39,793 nt of DNA from Nitrospira bacterium HGW-Nitrospira-1. GTDB lineage: Bacteria > Nitrospirota > Thermodesulfovibrionia > Thermodesulfovibrionales > UBA6898. The stretch lies in the NCBI GenBank assembly GCA_002839535.1, contig PGYF01000013.1, forward strand, positions 5,176 to 44,968. Direction: 5' to 3'. A program made the translations under genes and the position numbers. This document shows positions 22,374 through 30,089 of the stretch, piece by piece (the first letter of the stretch is position 1; each line of letters opens with the position of its first letter). The notes under the pieces are model-generated. The model was not told the DNA's origin. It made no database searches and worked only from the letters and a program-made list of their open reading frames with translations.

Positions 22374-23297
22374 TTACGCTATTGTATTTTCGTTATCTGC
22401 CGGCATCTCGAAATGCCTGTCACCGAGTTTTATTGATCCTTCAAATACGTCAGAAGCAGGCCCGGTCATATACACGTGATTATCTTCTTTCCATTCTATC
22501 CCAAGTTCACCCCCTCGAAGCAGGACATCCACCTGTCTTGCCGTAAACCCCTTGATATACGAAGCAACACCGGCAGCCGACGCGCCTGTGCCGCAGGCCA
22601 TTGTCTCGCCCGCCCCTCTTTCCCATACACGCATCTTTATCCTCTCAGAGTCAATGACCTGGATAAACTCGACATTTATCCTCTTTGGGAAGAGCGCATG
22701 ATTTTCGATCAATGGGCCGTATTTTTTCACATCAATGCCGGCAACGTCATCAACAAAGATTACTGCATGGGGGTTGCCCATCGAAACAGCAGTAATTTTA
22801 AACTCTTTATCCGCAATTTTTAAAGGGAAATCTATTACCCCCCCCCTCCCCCCCTTATTAAGGGGTGGGTGGGGGGGTAGATTGACCGGTATCAGCCTGC
22901 CTTCCAGTATTGGTTCACCCATATCAACTCTCACCATCTGTCCTATTCTTTCCGGCTTTATAATACCGGCAGCGGTCTCTACCAAAAGGATTCCCTTGTC
23001 GGACAATCCCCTGTCCCATATATATTTGGCGAAACAGCGTATCCCGTTGCCGCACATTTCAACTTCGCTGCCGTCGGCATTGAAGATTACCATTTTAAAG
23101 TCAGCAATCGCTGAAGGATACAATAAAAGCACCTGGTCTGCGCCAATACCGAAGCGCCTGTGGCAGAGCCGTATGCTTAAACCGCTTAAACTGTTTGAAC
23201 CGCTTAAACCGCTTGAACTGTTTAACTTACCATCCCGACAATCAATAAGAATAAAGTCGTTCCCAAGGCCATGCATCTTTGTAAACCTGAGATTCAT
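22374..23297 (-). CDS. dapF: Diaminopimelate epimerase with two repeat-derived inserts
   Basis: Interconverts LL- and meso-DAP. Both catalytic cysteines are present: MCGNGIRCFAKY and ACGTGASAAGVA. The normal N-terminus MHGLGNDFILIDCRDG is followed by an insert (SSGLSGSNSLSGL) made of 9-base repeats before the expected LCHRRFGIGADQ. A second insert, LPPHPPLNKGGRGGV, comes from a C/G palindrome in the middle of the protein. Both keep the frame, giving 307 residues against the usual roughly 275. The start overlaps the lysA stop (ATGA). Confidence 0.95.
   Translation of the reverse strand: MNLRFTKMHGLGNDFILIDCRDGKLNSSSGLSGSNSLSGLSIRLCHRRFGIGADQVLLLYPSAIADFKMVIFNADGSEVEMCGNGIRCFAKYIWDRGLSDKGILLVETAAGIIKPERIGQMVRVDMGEPILEGRLIPVNLPPHPPLNKGGRGGVIDFPLKIADKEFKITAVSMGNPHAVIFVDDVAGIDVKKYGPLIENHALFPKRINVEFIQVIDSERIKMRVWERGAGETMACGTGASAAGVASYIKGFTARQVDVLLRGGELGIEWKEDNHVYMTGPASDVFEGSIKLGDRHFEMPADNENTIA
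22838..22877. repeat. C/G palindromic repeat inside dapF
   Basis: Nine Cs, T, seven Cs, TTATTA, then G-rich sequence; the core CCCCTTATTAAGGGG is self-complementary. It encodes PPHPPLNKGGRGG on the dapF strand. Peptides of the PPLNKGGRGG type appear within unrelated proteins of several environmental bacteria, pointing to a mobile palindromic element tolerated in frame. The long C-run also makes this a likely spot for sequencing indels, though the frame is intact. Confidence 0.8.
23173..23229. repeat. Nonamer tandem repeat inside dapF
   Basis: Consecutive 9-base units CCGCTTAAA, CTGTTTGAA, CCGCTTAAA, CCGCTTGAA, CTGTTTAAC span 23182-23226, with a degenerate unit before. On the coding strand each unit is three codons, giving the GLS/SNS/SGL repeat in the N-terminal loop of DapF. 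Confidence 0.8.
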
Positions 23298-24550
23298 CGG
23301 AGATACCCTGGTATATTTTCATTACTGATAAGTTCTTCATAGGTGCCGCGTTTTCTGATAAGGCTGTGCGTCTTTCCATTCACCATGACCTCGGCAACAG
23401 AAGGCCGGCTGTTATAGTTTGAACTCATTGACATGCCGTATGCGCCGGCGCTCATGACAGAGAGATATTCGCCTTTGTTGACCTTTGCTATCTTCCTTCC
23501 CTTCGCGAGAAAATCGCCTGACTCGCAGATCGGCCCTACAATATCAGCCATAATCATATTTCTTTTCTTCCTTGCAATAGGGATAATATGATGGTACGCC
23601 TCATACAGCGAAGGCCGCATCAGGTCGTTCATCCCTGCGTCAACAATCACAAATTCCTTCCCACTGCTTTTTTTCAGGTAAAGCGCCTTTGTCACAAGGA
23701 TGCCGGCATTGCCGACAATTGATCTGCCGGGCTCCATGATAAGAGTGATATCCCTGCCCTTTAAAAGAGGAAGCAGCTTTTTAGCGACATCAGCAGGCAC
23801 AGGGGGCTTCTCATTTACATAGGTGATGCCGAGTCCGCCTCCGATATCGAGGTATTTGATGTCGAACTTTTCTCTGTTTAACTCATCAAGAAGTACGAGA
23901 ATTCTTTTAAGCGCATCCACAAAGGGAGATGTCTTCGTTATCTGCGAGCCGATATGCTTTTGAATTCCGACTACCCTGATATGTTTCAGCCTTGACGCCA
24001 GCCGGTAATTTTCAAGCGCATCATCAATCGAAATGCCGAATTTATGCTCACGCATACCGGTCGAGATATACGGATGCGTTTTTGCGTCTATGTCAGGATT
24101 GATCCTCAGCGCCACAGGGGCCTTGGTCCGCATCTTTCCGGCAATCCTGTCGATTTCCCGCAGTTCATCTGCGGATTCGACATTGAACATAAGAATTTTG
24201 GCCATCAAGGCGCTTCTGATCTCTTCTTCTTTTTTGCCGACTCCTGCGTAGACAATCTTTTCAGCCGGGATACCTGCCTTCATTGCCCTGAACAATTCAC
24301 CGCCTGAAACAATATCAGCGCCGCCGCCGTTCTTTGCAAGAAGCCGTAACACAGCGCCGTTGGAATTCGCCTTAAGAGCATAGCAGACAATGTGCGGGAA
24401 GTCTTTATACGCATTGTTATAGGCGTTAAAATGTCTCAGAAGTGTTTTATAGCTGTATATATAAAGCGGGGTCCCGTATTTTTCCGCAAGGAGTCTTACA
24501 GGAACATCCTCTGCATATAACTCATCCTCTTTATAGCTGAAAAAATGCAT
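23294..24550 (-). CDS. lysA: Diaminopimelate decarboxylase
   Basis: PLP enzyme making L-lysine from meso-DAP. The alanine-racemase-fold barrel has the PLP lysine in CYALKANSNGAVL (Lys60), GGGLGITY for phosphate binding, EPGRSIVGNAG, and the C-terminal PICESGDFLA and SAGAYGMSMSSNYNSRP motifs. The frame is open to 24604, but ATG 24550 has AGGAGAT upstream and gives the expected 418 residues. First gene of lysA-dapF-dapA-lipM; divergent from aconitase across an AT-rich 130-base region that probably holds both promoters. Confidence 0.97.
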   Translation of the reverse strand: MHFFSYKEDELYAEDVPVRLLAEKYGTPLYIYSYKTLLRHFNAYNNAYKDFPHIVCYALKANSNGAVLRLLAKNGGGADIVSGGELFRAMKAGIPAEKIVYAGVGKKEEEIRSALMAKILMFNVESADELREIDRIAGKMRTKAPVALRINPDIDAKTHPYISTGMREHKFGISIDDALENYRLASRLKHIRVVGIQKHIGSQITKTSPFVDALKRILVLLDELNREKFDIKYLDIGGGLGITYVNEKPPVPADVAKKLLPLLKGRDITLIMEPGRSIVGNAGILVTKALYLKKSSGKEFVIVDAGMNDLMRPSLYEAYHHIIPIARKKRNMIMADIVGPICESGDFLAKGRKIAKVNKGEYLSVMSAGAYGMSMSSNYNSRPSVAEVMVNGKTHSLIRKRGTYEELISNENIPGYLR

Positions 24551-24680
24551 GTTCGATCTCCTGAAACATATATTCTTGCTTGTTTTTTTTGAATACTTTA
24601 ACATAATAAAAAAACAAAGTCATAAATAAGGCCCCAGTTTAAAATTGTCAGGATTAAAATCAAAAACTAAAGAGGTTCTC

Positions 24681-26627
24681 ATGGGTAAAAACATTATTGA
24701 AAAGATATTCGAAGCACATCTTGCATACGGTGATTTAAAGGCAGGCTCTCCTGTCGGACTGAGGGTAGATCAGGTATACACCCAGGATGCAACAGGGACA
24801 ATGGCCTGGCTTCAATTCGAGGCCATGGGGCTTGACAGGGTAAAGGTCCCTCTCGCTGTCTCATATATTGATCACAACATGGTACAGTCGAACTTTATGA
24901 ACCCTGACGATCATAAGTTTCTCCAGAGCATTGCGGCAAAATACGGCGCATATTTTTCAAGACCCGGCAACGGCATATGCCACCAGATACATCTTGAACA
25001 ATTTGCAGCGCCCGGCAGAATAGCCCTGGGCACTGACAGCCACACCCCCACAGGAGGCGGCATGGGTATGATAGCCATAGGGGTGGGAGGTCTTGATGCA
25101 GCAACTGTCATGGGAGGTTCTCCTTTTGAACTGAACATGCCTCAGGTCATCAAGATACACCTCAAGGGAAAACTCCAGCGGCCATGGGTGACTGCCATGG
25201 ACGTAATTCTTGAGATTCTAAGAAGGCTCACGGTCAAAGGCGGGGTAGGAAAGATTATGGAGTACGGGGGGCCAGGGGCAGGAGACCTGAGCGTCCCTGA
25301 ACGCGCGACCATAACAAACATGGGTGCTGAATTGGGTGCAACAACATCAATATTCCCGAGCGACAAAAGGACAAAATTCTATCTCTCAGCAATCGGCAGG
25401 GAAGCTGACTGGATGGAGCTGAAAGCAGACAAGGGGGCAAGATACGCAGAGGTGATTGATGTTGATCTCAGTTCGATCGAGCCGATGATCGCGCAGCCCC
25501 ATAGCCCTGACAATGTTGTTACTGTCAAAAGCCTTGGCAACACAAAAATAGATCAGGTCTGCATAGGCAGCTGTACGAACTCATCCTATCAGGCGATGAA
25601 GGCGGTCGCATCCATCCTGAAGGACAACACAGTGGCTGAAGGCGTTAATCTTCTGATAAACCCCGGTTCAAAACAGGTCTATGAGATGATAGCAAAGGAA
25701 AAACTCACTTCGGACATGATAGCTGCAGGCGCCCGGATGCTTGAGGCCTCATGCGGCCCGTGCATTGGCATGGGAGGCGCGCCGGGGAGCGGACAGGTTT
25801 CGGTCCGTTCCTTTAACAGGAACTTCAAGGGACGGAGCGGCACAAAAGACGCCTCTGTTTATCTCGCAAGTCCTGTGTCCTGTGCGGTCTTTGCTGTCAA
25901 GGGAGAGATCGTCGCTCCGCGCGAATCAGGACTTCATATCAGCAGTTTTAAAGAACCCTCAAAATACCTGATAAATAGAAACTTCATAATCCCCCCAAAA
26001 GCTGACGCCTCGGATATCAACGTCATCAAGGGGCCAAACATAAAAGAGGCGCCGGTTAAAGAACCTTTGCAGGATAAGATCAATGCAGAGGTCCTGCTGA
26101 AACTCGGGGACAACATCACGACCGATGACATCATGCCTGCAGGTTCAAAAATTCTGCCCTTCAGGTCCAACATACCGGCCATTTCCGAATTTGTCTTTGA
26201 GAATATAGACAAGACCTTCAGCAACCGTGCAGAAGAGGCAAAGTCAAAAGGAGGCGGGATCATTGTCGGCGGCGAAAACTACGGCCAAGGCTCCTCAAGA
26301 GAACATGCAGCCATAGCTCCCATGTTTCTCGGCATACAGGCTGTTATCGTAAAGTCGTTTGCGCGGATACACCGTTCAAACCTGATAAATTTCGGGATAC
26401 TCCCCTTGCAGTTTGAAAATTCCGAAGATTATGACAGAGCAGAGAACGGCGACCAGCTTGTCATAAGAGACCTCAATGCAACAATAAGCGGCGCCCAAAA
26501 GTATATAATTGAAAATACAACACAGGGCTATACTTTTACCGTTGTCTCGACCCTGAACGAGCGGGAACAGGAAATAATCAAAAAAGGCGGCCTGCTTCCC
26601 TATACCAGGGCCCGCTCCGGCATGTAA
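24681..26627 (+). CDS. acn: Aconitate hydratase
   Basis: Citrate-isocitrate isomerase with a [4Fe-4S] cluster held by Cys298 (GSCTNSS), Cys358 and Cys361 (ASCGPCIGMGG). Other markers: ALGTDSHTPTGGGMGM, and the C-terminal swivel domain with DNITTDDIMPAG and ENYGQGSSREHAA. At 648 residues it is the shorter, mitochondrial-type layout rather than the 890-residue AcnA. The frame opens at 24645, but ATG 24681 follows AAAGAGG and gives the conserved MGKNIIEKI start. It is monocistronic; a short CCCAAAAA...TTTTTTGGG inverted repeat at 26674-26694 lies downstream. Confidence 0.95.
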   Translation: MGKNIIEKIFEAHLAYGDLKAGSPVGLRVDQVYTQDATGTMAWLQFEAMGLDRVKVPLAVSYIDHNMVQSNFMNPDDHKFLQSIAAKYGAYFSRPGNGICHQIHLEQFAAPGRIALGTDSHTPTGGGMGMIAIGVGGLDAATVMGGSPFELNMPQVIKIHLKGKLQRPWVTAMDVILEILRRLTVKGGVGKIMEYGGPGAGDLSVPERATITNMGAELGATTSIFPSDKRTKFYLSAIGREADWMELKADKGARYAEVIDVDLSSIEPMIAQPHSPDNVVTVKSLGNTKIDQVCIGSCTNSSYQAMKAVASILKDNTVAEGVNLLINPGSKQVYEMIAKEKLTSDMIAAGARMLEASCGPCIGMGGAPGSGQVSVRSFNRNFKGRSGTKDASVYLASPVSCAVFAVKGEIVAPRESGLHISSFKEPSKYLINRNFIIPPKADASDINVIKGPNIKEAPVKEPLQDKINAEVLLKLGDNITTDDIMPAGSKILPFRSNIPAISEFVFENIDKTFSNRAEEAKSKGGGIIVGGENYGQGSSREHAAIAPMFLGIQAVIVKSFARIHRSNLINFGILPLQFENSEDYDRAENGDQLVIRDLNATISGAQKYIIENTTQGYTFTVVSTLNEREQEIIKKGGLLPYTRARSGM

Positions 26628-26694
26628 ATTTTTGTTCGCTCAAAAAAGCGGATTTTATGCGGAAAAGATTGACCCCAAAAATGCATTTTTTGGG

Positions 26695-26724
26695 TTGACA
26701 AGAAAACGCAATAAAGGGTATTTT
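26695..26724 (+). promoter_or_regulatory. Promoter of tRNA-Lys
   Basis: A perfect TTGACA -35 box (26695-26700), an 18-base spacer, and TATTTT (26719-26724), 17 bases before the mature tRNA 5' end. Spacing and position fit a sigma-70 stable-RNA promoter. Confidence 0.7.
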
Positions 26725-26740
26725 ATTACTTCGTATTTAC

Positions 26741-26816
26741 GGGCCGCTAGCTCAGTTGGTAGAGCAACGCCCTTTTAAGGCGTGGGTCGTTGGTTCGAAT
26801 CCAACGCGGCTCACCA
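26741..26816 (+). tRNA. tRNA-Lys (anticodon UUU)
   Basis: The 76-base cloverleaf includes the encoded CCA. Acceptor GGGCCGC pairs with GCGGCTC, with one G-T. The D arm is GCTC-AGTTGGTA-GAGC. The anticodon stem ACGCC/GGCGT holds loop CTTTTAA with anticodon TTT at 26774-26776. The T arm is GTTGG-TTCGAAT-CCAAC. The lysine identity follows from the anticodon. Confidence 0.97.
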
Positions 26817-26823
26817 AAAAACC

Positions 26824-26950
26824 GTGATGAGTAACAAGTGATGCATTAATGCGGAGTTGCATTCAAAATGATAACAAGGCGGCAAGGAGGAAGCGACGAA
26901 GGCATACTGTTTGGTATGTTGAGGAGCTGACGACGAAGCCAACGCAGTTA
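26824..26950. repeat. Dispersed element between tRNA-Lys and the tRNA-Glu remnant
   Basis: Begins with heptamer-like units GTGATGA, GTAACAA, GTGATGC (26824-26844). Then comes a structured element starting GCGGAGTTGCATTC at 26851 with a CATAC/GTATG hairpin (26903-26918) and a repeated GACGAAG. GTGACGA-GTAACAA recurs at 39672-39685. I recall similar 'GACGAAGGCATACT' elements as dispersed repeats in related genomes, but only one copy is in this window. It holds no gene and stops abruptly where tRNA sequence begins. Confidence 0.55.
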
Positions 26951-26975
26951 GGTTCGAATCCCACTGGGGACGCCA
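26951..26975 (+). pseudogene. 3' remnant of a tRNA-Glu-like gene
   Basis: The sequence GGTTCGAATCCCACTGGG followed by GACGCCA has a T-loop, the 3' half of a T-stem, a 3' acceptor strand TGGGGAC, discriminator G and CCA. This is the usual end of bacterial tRNA-Glu (GTCCCCA acceptor). The 5' side (TTAGG) does not pair with CCCAC, and no D or anticodon arm is present upstream, so the gene is truncated. Either the element at 26851-26950 replaced its 5' part, or the 3' end was left as an integration site. Confidence 0.7.
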
Positions 26976-26985
26976 GTAAAATCAA

Positions 26986-27012
26986 GGGGTTGCGGCTTGC
27001 AGCCCCTTTTTT
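26986..27012 (+). terminator. Rho-independent terminator after the tRNA locus
   Basis: Stem GGGGTTGC (26986-26993) and GCAGCCCC (26999-27006), with one G-T pair, a 5-base loop, and a following T6 run. It ends plus-strand transcription just before the cheA 3' end, which approaches from the other side. Confidence 0.85.
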
Positions 27013-27018
27013 GTTTCC

Positions 27019-29307
27019 TTACTGCTGAGTGAGGTCAATAGCTGAGAGGTATTTTTTTAATATTTCCAAAAGAGACTTTTCATCAAACGGCTTTACAAGA
27101 TAGTCCGCTGCTCCGCTTTCCATCGCTTTTTCTTTATGTTTCCCGGCGCTTCTTGAGGTGAGAATGATAACAGGTATATTTTTCAGCCTTTCGGAACTCT
27201 TTATCCTGCTGATTAGTTCATAGCCATGCATAACAGGCATTTCAAGGTCTGTAATGATGAGATCGACGGGATTCTCATCAAGAATATTCAATGCCTCTGA
27301 GCCATTTGAGGCGCTGTAGACCTGACATTGTTTAGCTTCGAGAAATGTGCTCACATACTTTCTCACGCTCAAAGAATCGTCAACAATAAGAACCCTTCCG
27401 GCTTCATACGCCTTGACGCCTGCAGGCTTTTTGACGGCAAACAACTGTTTCCTGTCTTCAAATATTCTTGTAGGATTAATAACAAAACGTATCTTGCCGT
27501 CCCCTGAGATGGTTGTTCCGGAGTAAACATACAATCCATCGAGAAAACGATTCATCGGCTTTATGATAACTTCTTCATAACCTGCTATCTCATCAACAAT
27601 CAGTCCTGCCTTTTTGTCTGTAACACTGCACACAATTACATGCTTTAGGTTATCGGATGCGCTGTCAAGCCCAAGGACATCCGAGAGATTCCTGATATAA
27701 ATATCACTGCCCCGATAATCTACTGTCTCGAAAGCCGCTTCTTTGTTGCTCATATCGATCCGGATTATCTCGTCTATGAGACCTGCCGGCAGTGCAAACT
27801 CTATATGTCCTGCCCTGAAAACAACCACATTTGTTATTGTCAGGGAAGAGGGCACCCGTATTTTAAAGGCTGTTCCCCAACTGACATCGCTACTTACCTC
27901 GATCACTCCATTGATGGCTGATATCAGTCTTCTGACAGCGCTCATGCCCATTCCCCTGCCTGACACCATATCAACGGTTTCCGCAGTTGAAAAGCCGGGA
28001 ACAAAGACAAGCGGTAAGAGTTCTTCATTAGGCGGTTTTTCCCCAGGCTCCAATAAGCCATTTTCGATTGCCTTGCTGAATAATTTATCCGTATCTATCC
28101 CATTCCCATCATCCTTAATCTCTATTATTGCAGTGTTGCCTTCTCTGCCTGCGGACAGGAAAATGGTCCCTTCCTCCTGCTTGCCCTTCCCGATCCTCTC
28201 CGCTGTTTTTTCAATGCCGTGCCCTACGGCATTTCTTAGAATGTGCATAAGCGGATCAAAGAGTTTTTCAAATATTACCTTGTCGACGTTTGTGTCGCCG
28301 CCTGATATAAGAAGTTTAACGTTTTTGTCGTGCTGCTTCGCCATATCTTTTACAGGCCTTACAAAACGCTGGAACAGCCGGCCGATTTCTATCATTCTGC
28401 TTTCAGCGATATCAGTCCGCAATTCCCTTATCATGATATCCATGGTCTTCACATGATCATTAAAAGTATTGAAAAATTCAGAGAGTCCTTTCAGCGCCTC
28501 TGTTATATCATTTGTTATCTCCTGGAGTTTTCTTGAAAAGAGATTCAATTCATCGTAGCTGTCAAACTCAAGTTCGCCAAACTCGGAAAGAAGCGGATCA
28601 GTATACTTCACATTATCACGAAAAGAATACGCATAACGGTCGGCAAACCTGTTAATCTCATTGAGCAGTCGCATGCCTGCAAAGAATATCTCGTCGGATA
28701 TCTCTCCTGTTGATTTCGTCTGCTGCAAGAGATAATTTTTCTTGATCGTAATTTCACTGATGAGGCTTAACATCTCATCGACCTTGCGGACGTCTACCTT
28801 GACAAAATTACCTGAGAAGAATTCAAAGTCTTCTTTCCTCCTGCCTGTTTCACGTTTCTCCGGGACTGTTACAGCCGGGGGTTCGACAGGCTCGGCAAGT
28901 GACTTTGGCGGTTCTTTTTTGCTGAGCGCTTCGTCAGCCTTCCGGAGGACGTCCTCCCCTACCTCGCTGTTTTCCCCCCTCTGTGCCGAGACGTCGTTAA
29001 TAAGTCCTTTAATGCCGTCAAGCATATATAACAAAAGCTCTGTTAGTTCCCTGCTTACCGCTCTTTTGTTGTCCTTTAATTCTTCCAGAATATCTTCCAT
29101 CTTGTGGGCAATATTGCTCGTAACAGTGAGCTTTACAATAGCCGCTGATCCCTTGAGCGTATGTGCGGCCCTGAAAAGATCCTCGATAAGCGCGGTATTT
29201 TCAGCAGTGGTCTCAAGATCAGTTATCCCCCTGCTGAGCGTATTAATATGCTCCTCTGCCTCAGCAAGGAAATAGCCCAGGAGCCCTGAAAGATTAAAAT
29301 CCGTCAT
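27019..29307 (-). CDS. cheA: Hybrid chemotaxis kinase CheA with C-terminal receiver
   Basis: 762 residues. Hpt domain (about 1-110) with phospho-accepting His49 in FRAAHTLKGSAAI. A helical dimerisation part follows (about 180-330, unusually long). The ATPase core has LRNAVGHGIE (N box), DDGNGID, and GRGMGMSAVRR. Next is a CheW-like domain (about 490-620). The C-terminal receiver (about 640-757) has DDSLS, ITDLEMP (phospho-Asp), and VKPF. This Hpt-kinase-CheW-REC layout is that of PixL/ChpA-type kinases for pilus-based motility rather than simple flagellar CheA. Its start overlaps cheW (ATGA). There is no cheR or cheB in the window. Confidence 0.95.
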   Translation of the reverse strand: MTDFNLSGLLGYFLAEAEEHINTLSRGITDLETTAENTALIEDLFRAAHTLKGSAAIVKLTVTSNIAHKMEDILEELKDNKRAVSRELTELLLYMLDGIKGLINDVSAQRGENSEVGEDVLRKADEALSKKEPPKSLAEPVEPPAVTVPEKRETGRRKEDFEFFSGNFVKVDVRKVDEMLSLISEITIKKNYLLQQTKSTGEISDEIFFAGMRLLNEINRFADRYAYSFRDNVKYTDPLLSEFGELEFDSYDELNLFSRKLQEITNDITEALKGLSEFFNTFNDHVKTMDIMIRELRTDIAESRMIEIGRLFQRFVRPVKDMAKQHDKNVKLLISGGDTNVDKVIFEKLFDPLMHILRNAVGHGIEKTAERIGKGKQEEGTIFLSAGREGNTAIIEIKDDGNGIDTDKLFSKAIENGLLEPGEKPPNEELLPLVFVPGFSTAETVDMVSGRGMGMSAVRRLISAINGVIEVSSDVSWGTAFKIRVPSSLTITNVVVFRAGHIEFALPAGLIDEIIRIDMSNKEAAFETVDYRGSDIYIRNLSDVLGLDSASDNLKHVIVCSVTDKKAGLIVDEIAGYEEVIIKPMNRFLDGLYVYSGTTISGDGKIRFVINPTRIFEDRKQLFAVKKPAGVKAYEAGRVLIVDDSLSVRKYVSTFLEAKQCQVYSASNGSEALNILDENPVDLIITDLEMPVMHGYELISRIKSSERLKNIPVIILTSRSAGKHKEKAMESGAADYLVKPFDEKSLLEILKKYLSAIDLTQQ

Positions 29308-29726
29308 AATTGCATATCCTTTACGCTAAAATCCTGGAAAAACCTGTTTACATCAATTAGATCCTCAGGGGAGATGTCAGAGCTGAATTCCGTAGGATAT
29401 GGGAGTATTTCTGAAAGAAAACCAATGCTTTCGTTGATAGTCTCCCTCATGAGTTTGACTTCCACATCAACAACGATCAGTTTGATGCCATGATAGAGGG
29501 GCTTGCCTGTTGGATAAATCTTTGACAGGTCTATAGCAGGGATTACCCTGCCGTGCAAAGAAATTACTCCACACACATATTCCGGAGCAAGGGGGATTGA
29601 AAAGAAGTCAGACACCTCTATCACTTCTCTTATTTGTTCAACAGACAAAAGAAAATCCTTTTCTCCTATCTTAAAGACCCAGTATGTTGTCTCCTCGAAA
29701 GATTGAGCCTCTTCTTTCTCTTTCAT
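29304..29726 (-). CDS. cheW: CheW-like coupling protein
   Basis: 140 residues of the CheW fold: TYWVFKIGEKDFLLSVEQIREV at the start and VISLHGRVIPAIDLSKIYPTG in the middle. CheW bridges chemoreceptors and CheA. The region after 85 is shorter and less typical than E. coli CheW. It overlaps both cheA and the receiver gene by 4 bases, so all three are coupled. With no MCP in the cluster, its receptor partner is unknown. Confidence 0.88.
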   Translation of the reverse strand: MKEKEEAQSFEETTYWVFKIGEKDFLLSVEQIREVIEVSDFFSIPLAPEYVCGVISLHGRVIPAIDLSKIYPTGKPLYHGIKLIVVDVEVKLMRETINESIGFLSEILPYPTEFSSDISPEDLIDVNRFFQDFSVKDMQL

Positions 29727-30088
29727 TGGTTCAAATGCTTTTTCACGGCGAGCAGGATGTCTATCGGCTCACAGGGTTTGATAAGGTATTCGTCTGCGCC
29801 CTGTTTTTCAGCCCAGAGCTTATCACTCATCTGGGTTTTTGCCGTCAACATAATCACAGGAATGTTCTTCAGGTTCTCATTTTTTTTAATATCCCTGCAT
29901 ATCTGAAATCCGTTCTTCTTTGGCATTACAACATCAAGAATGAACAGGTCAAAGGGCTCGTTCTTGATCATTCTCTCCGCTTCTTCACCATCGAAGGCAA
30001 CAGATAATGTATGCCCTGTATTACTTAATACCGACTTTATGTATTCGATATCCGTAATGCTGTCTTCGGCGATAAGAATCTTTGCCAT
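29723..30088 (-). CDS. CheY-like single-domain response regulator
   Basis: A 121-residue stand-alone receiver. The acidic pocket is AEDS (E8, D9), phospho-acceptor Asp52 lies in FILDVVMPKKNG, Thr in MLTAKTQ, and Lys in YLIKPCEP. It has no output domain. It corresponds in position to PixH/PilH of type IV pilus chemosensory systems. It starts one base after the end of the REC-PATAN gene. Confidence 0.93.
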   Translation of the reverse strand: MAKILIAEDSITDIEYIKSVLSNTGHTLSVAFDGEEAERMIKNEPFDLFILDVVMPKKNGFQICRDIKKNENLKNIPVIMLTAKTQMSDKLWAEKQGADEYLIKPCEPIDILLAVKKHLNQ

Positions 30089-30089
30089 T

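Noticed and set aside
26674..26694. Inverted repeat CCCAAAAA...TTTTTTGGG as the acn terminator
   Set aside because: The stem is mostly A-T with no T-run after it on the plus strand, and it abuts the tRNA -35 box. Too weak to call.
27743..28456. 237-codon plus-strand open frame inside cheA
   Set aside because: Antisense to the ATPase and coupling domains of a well-supported cheA. Its Ser/Ile/Pro-rich composition is typical of a shadow frame.
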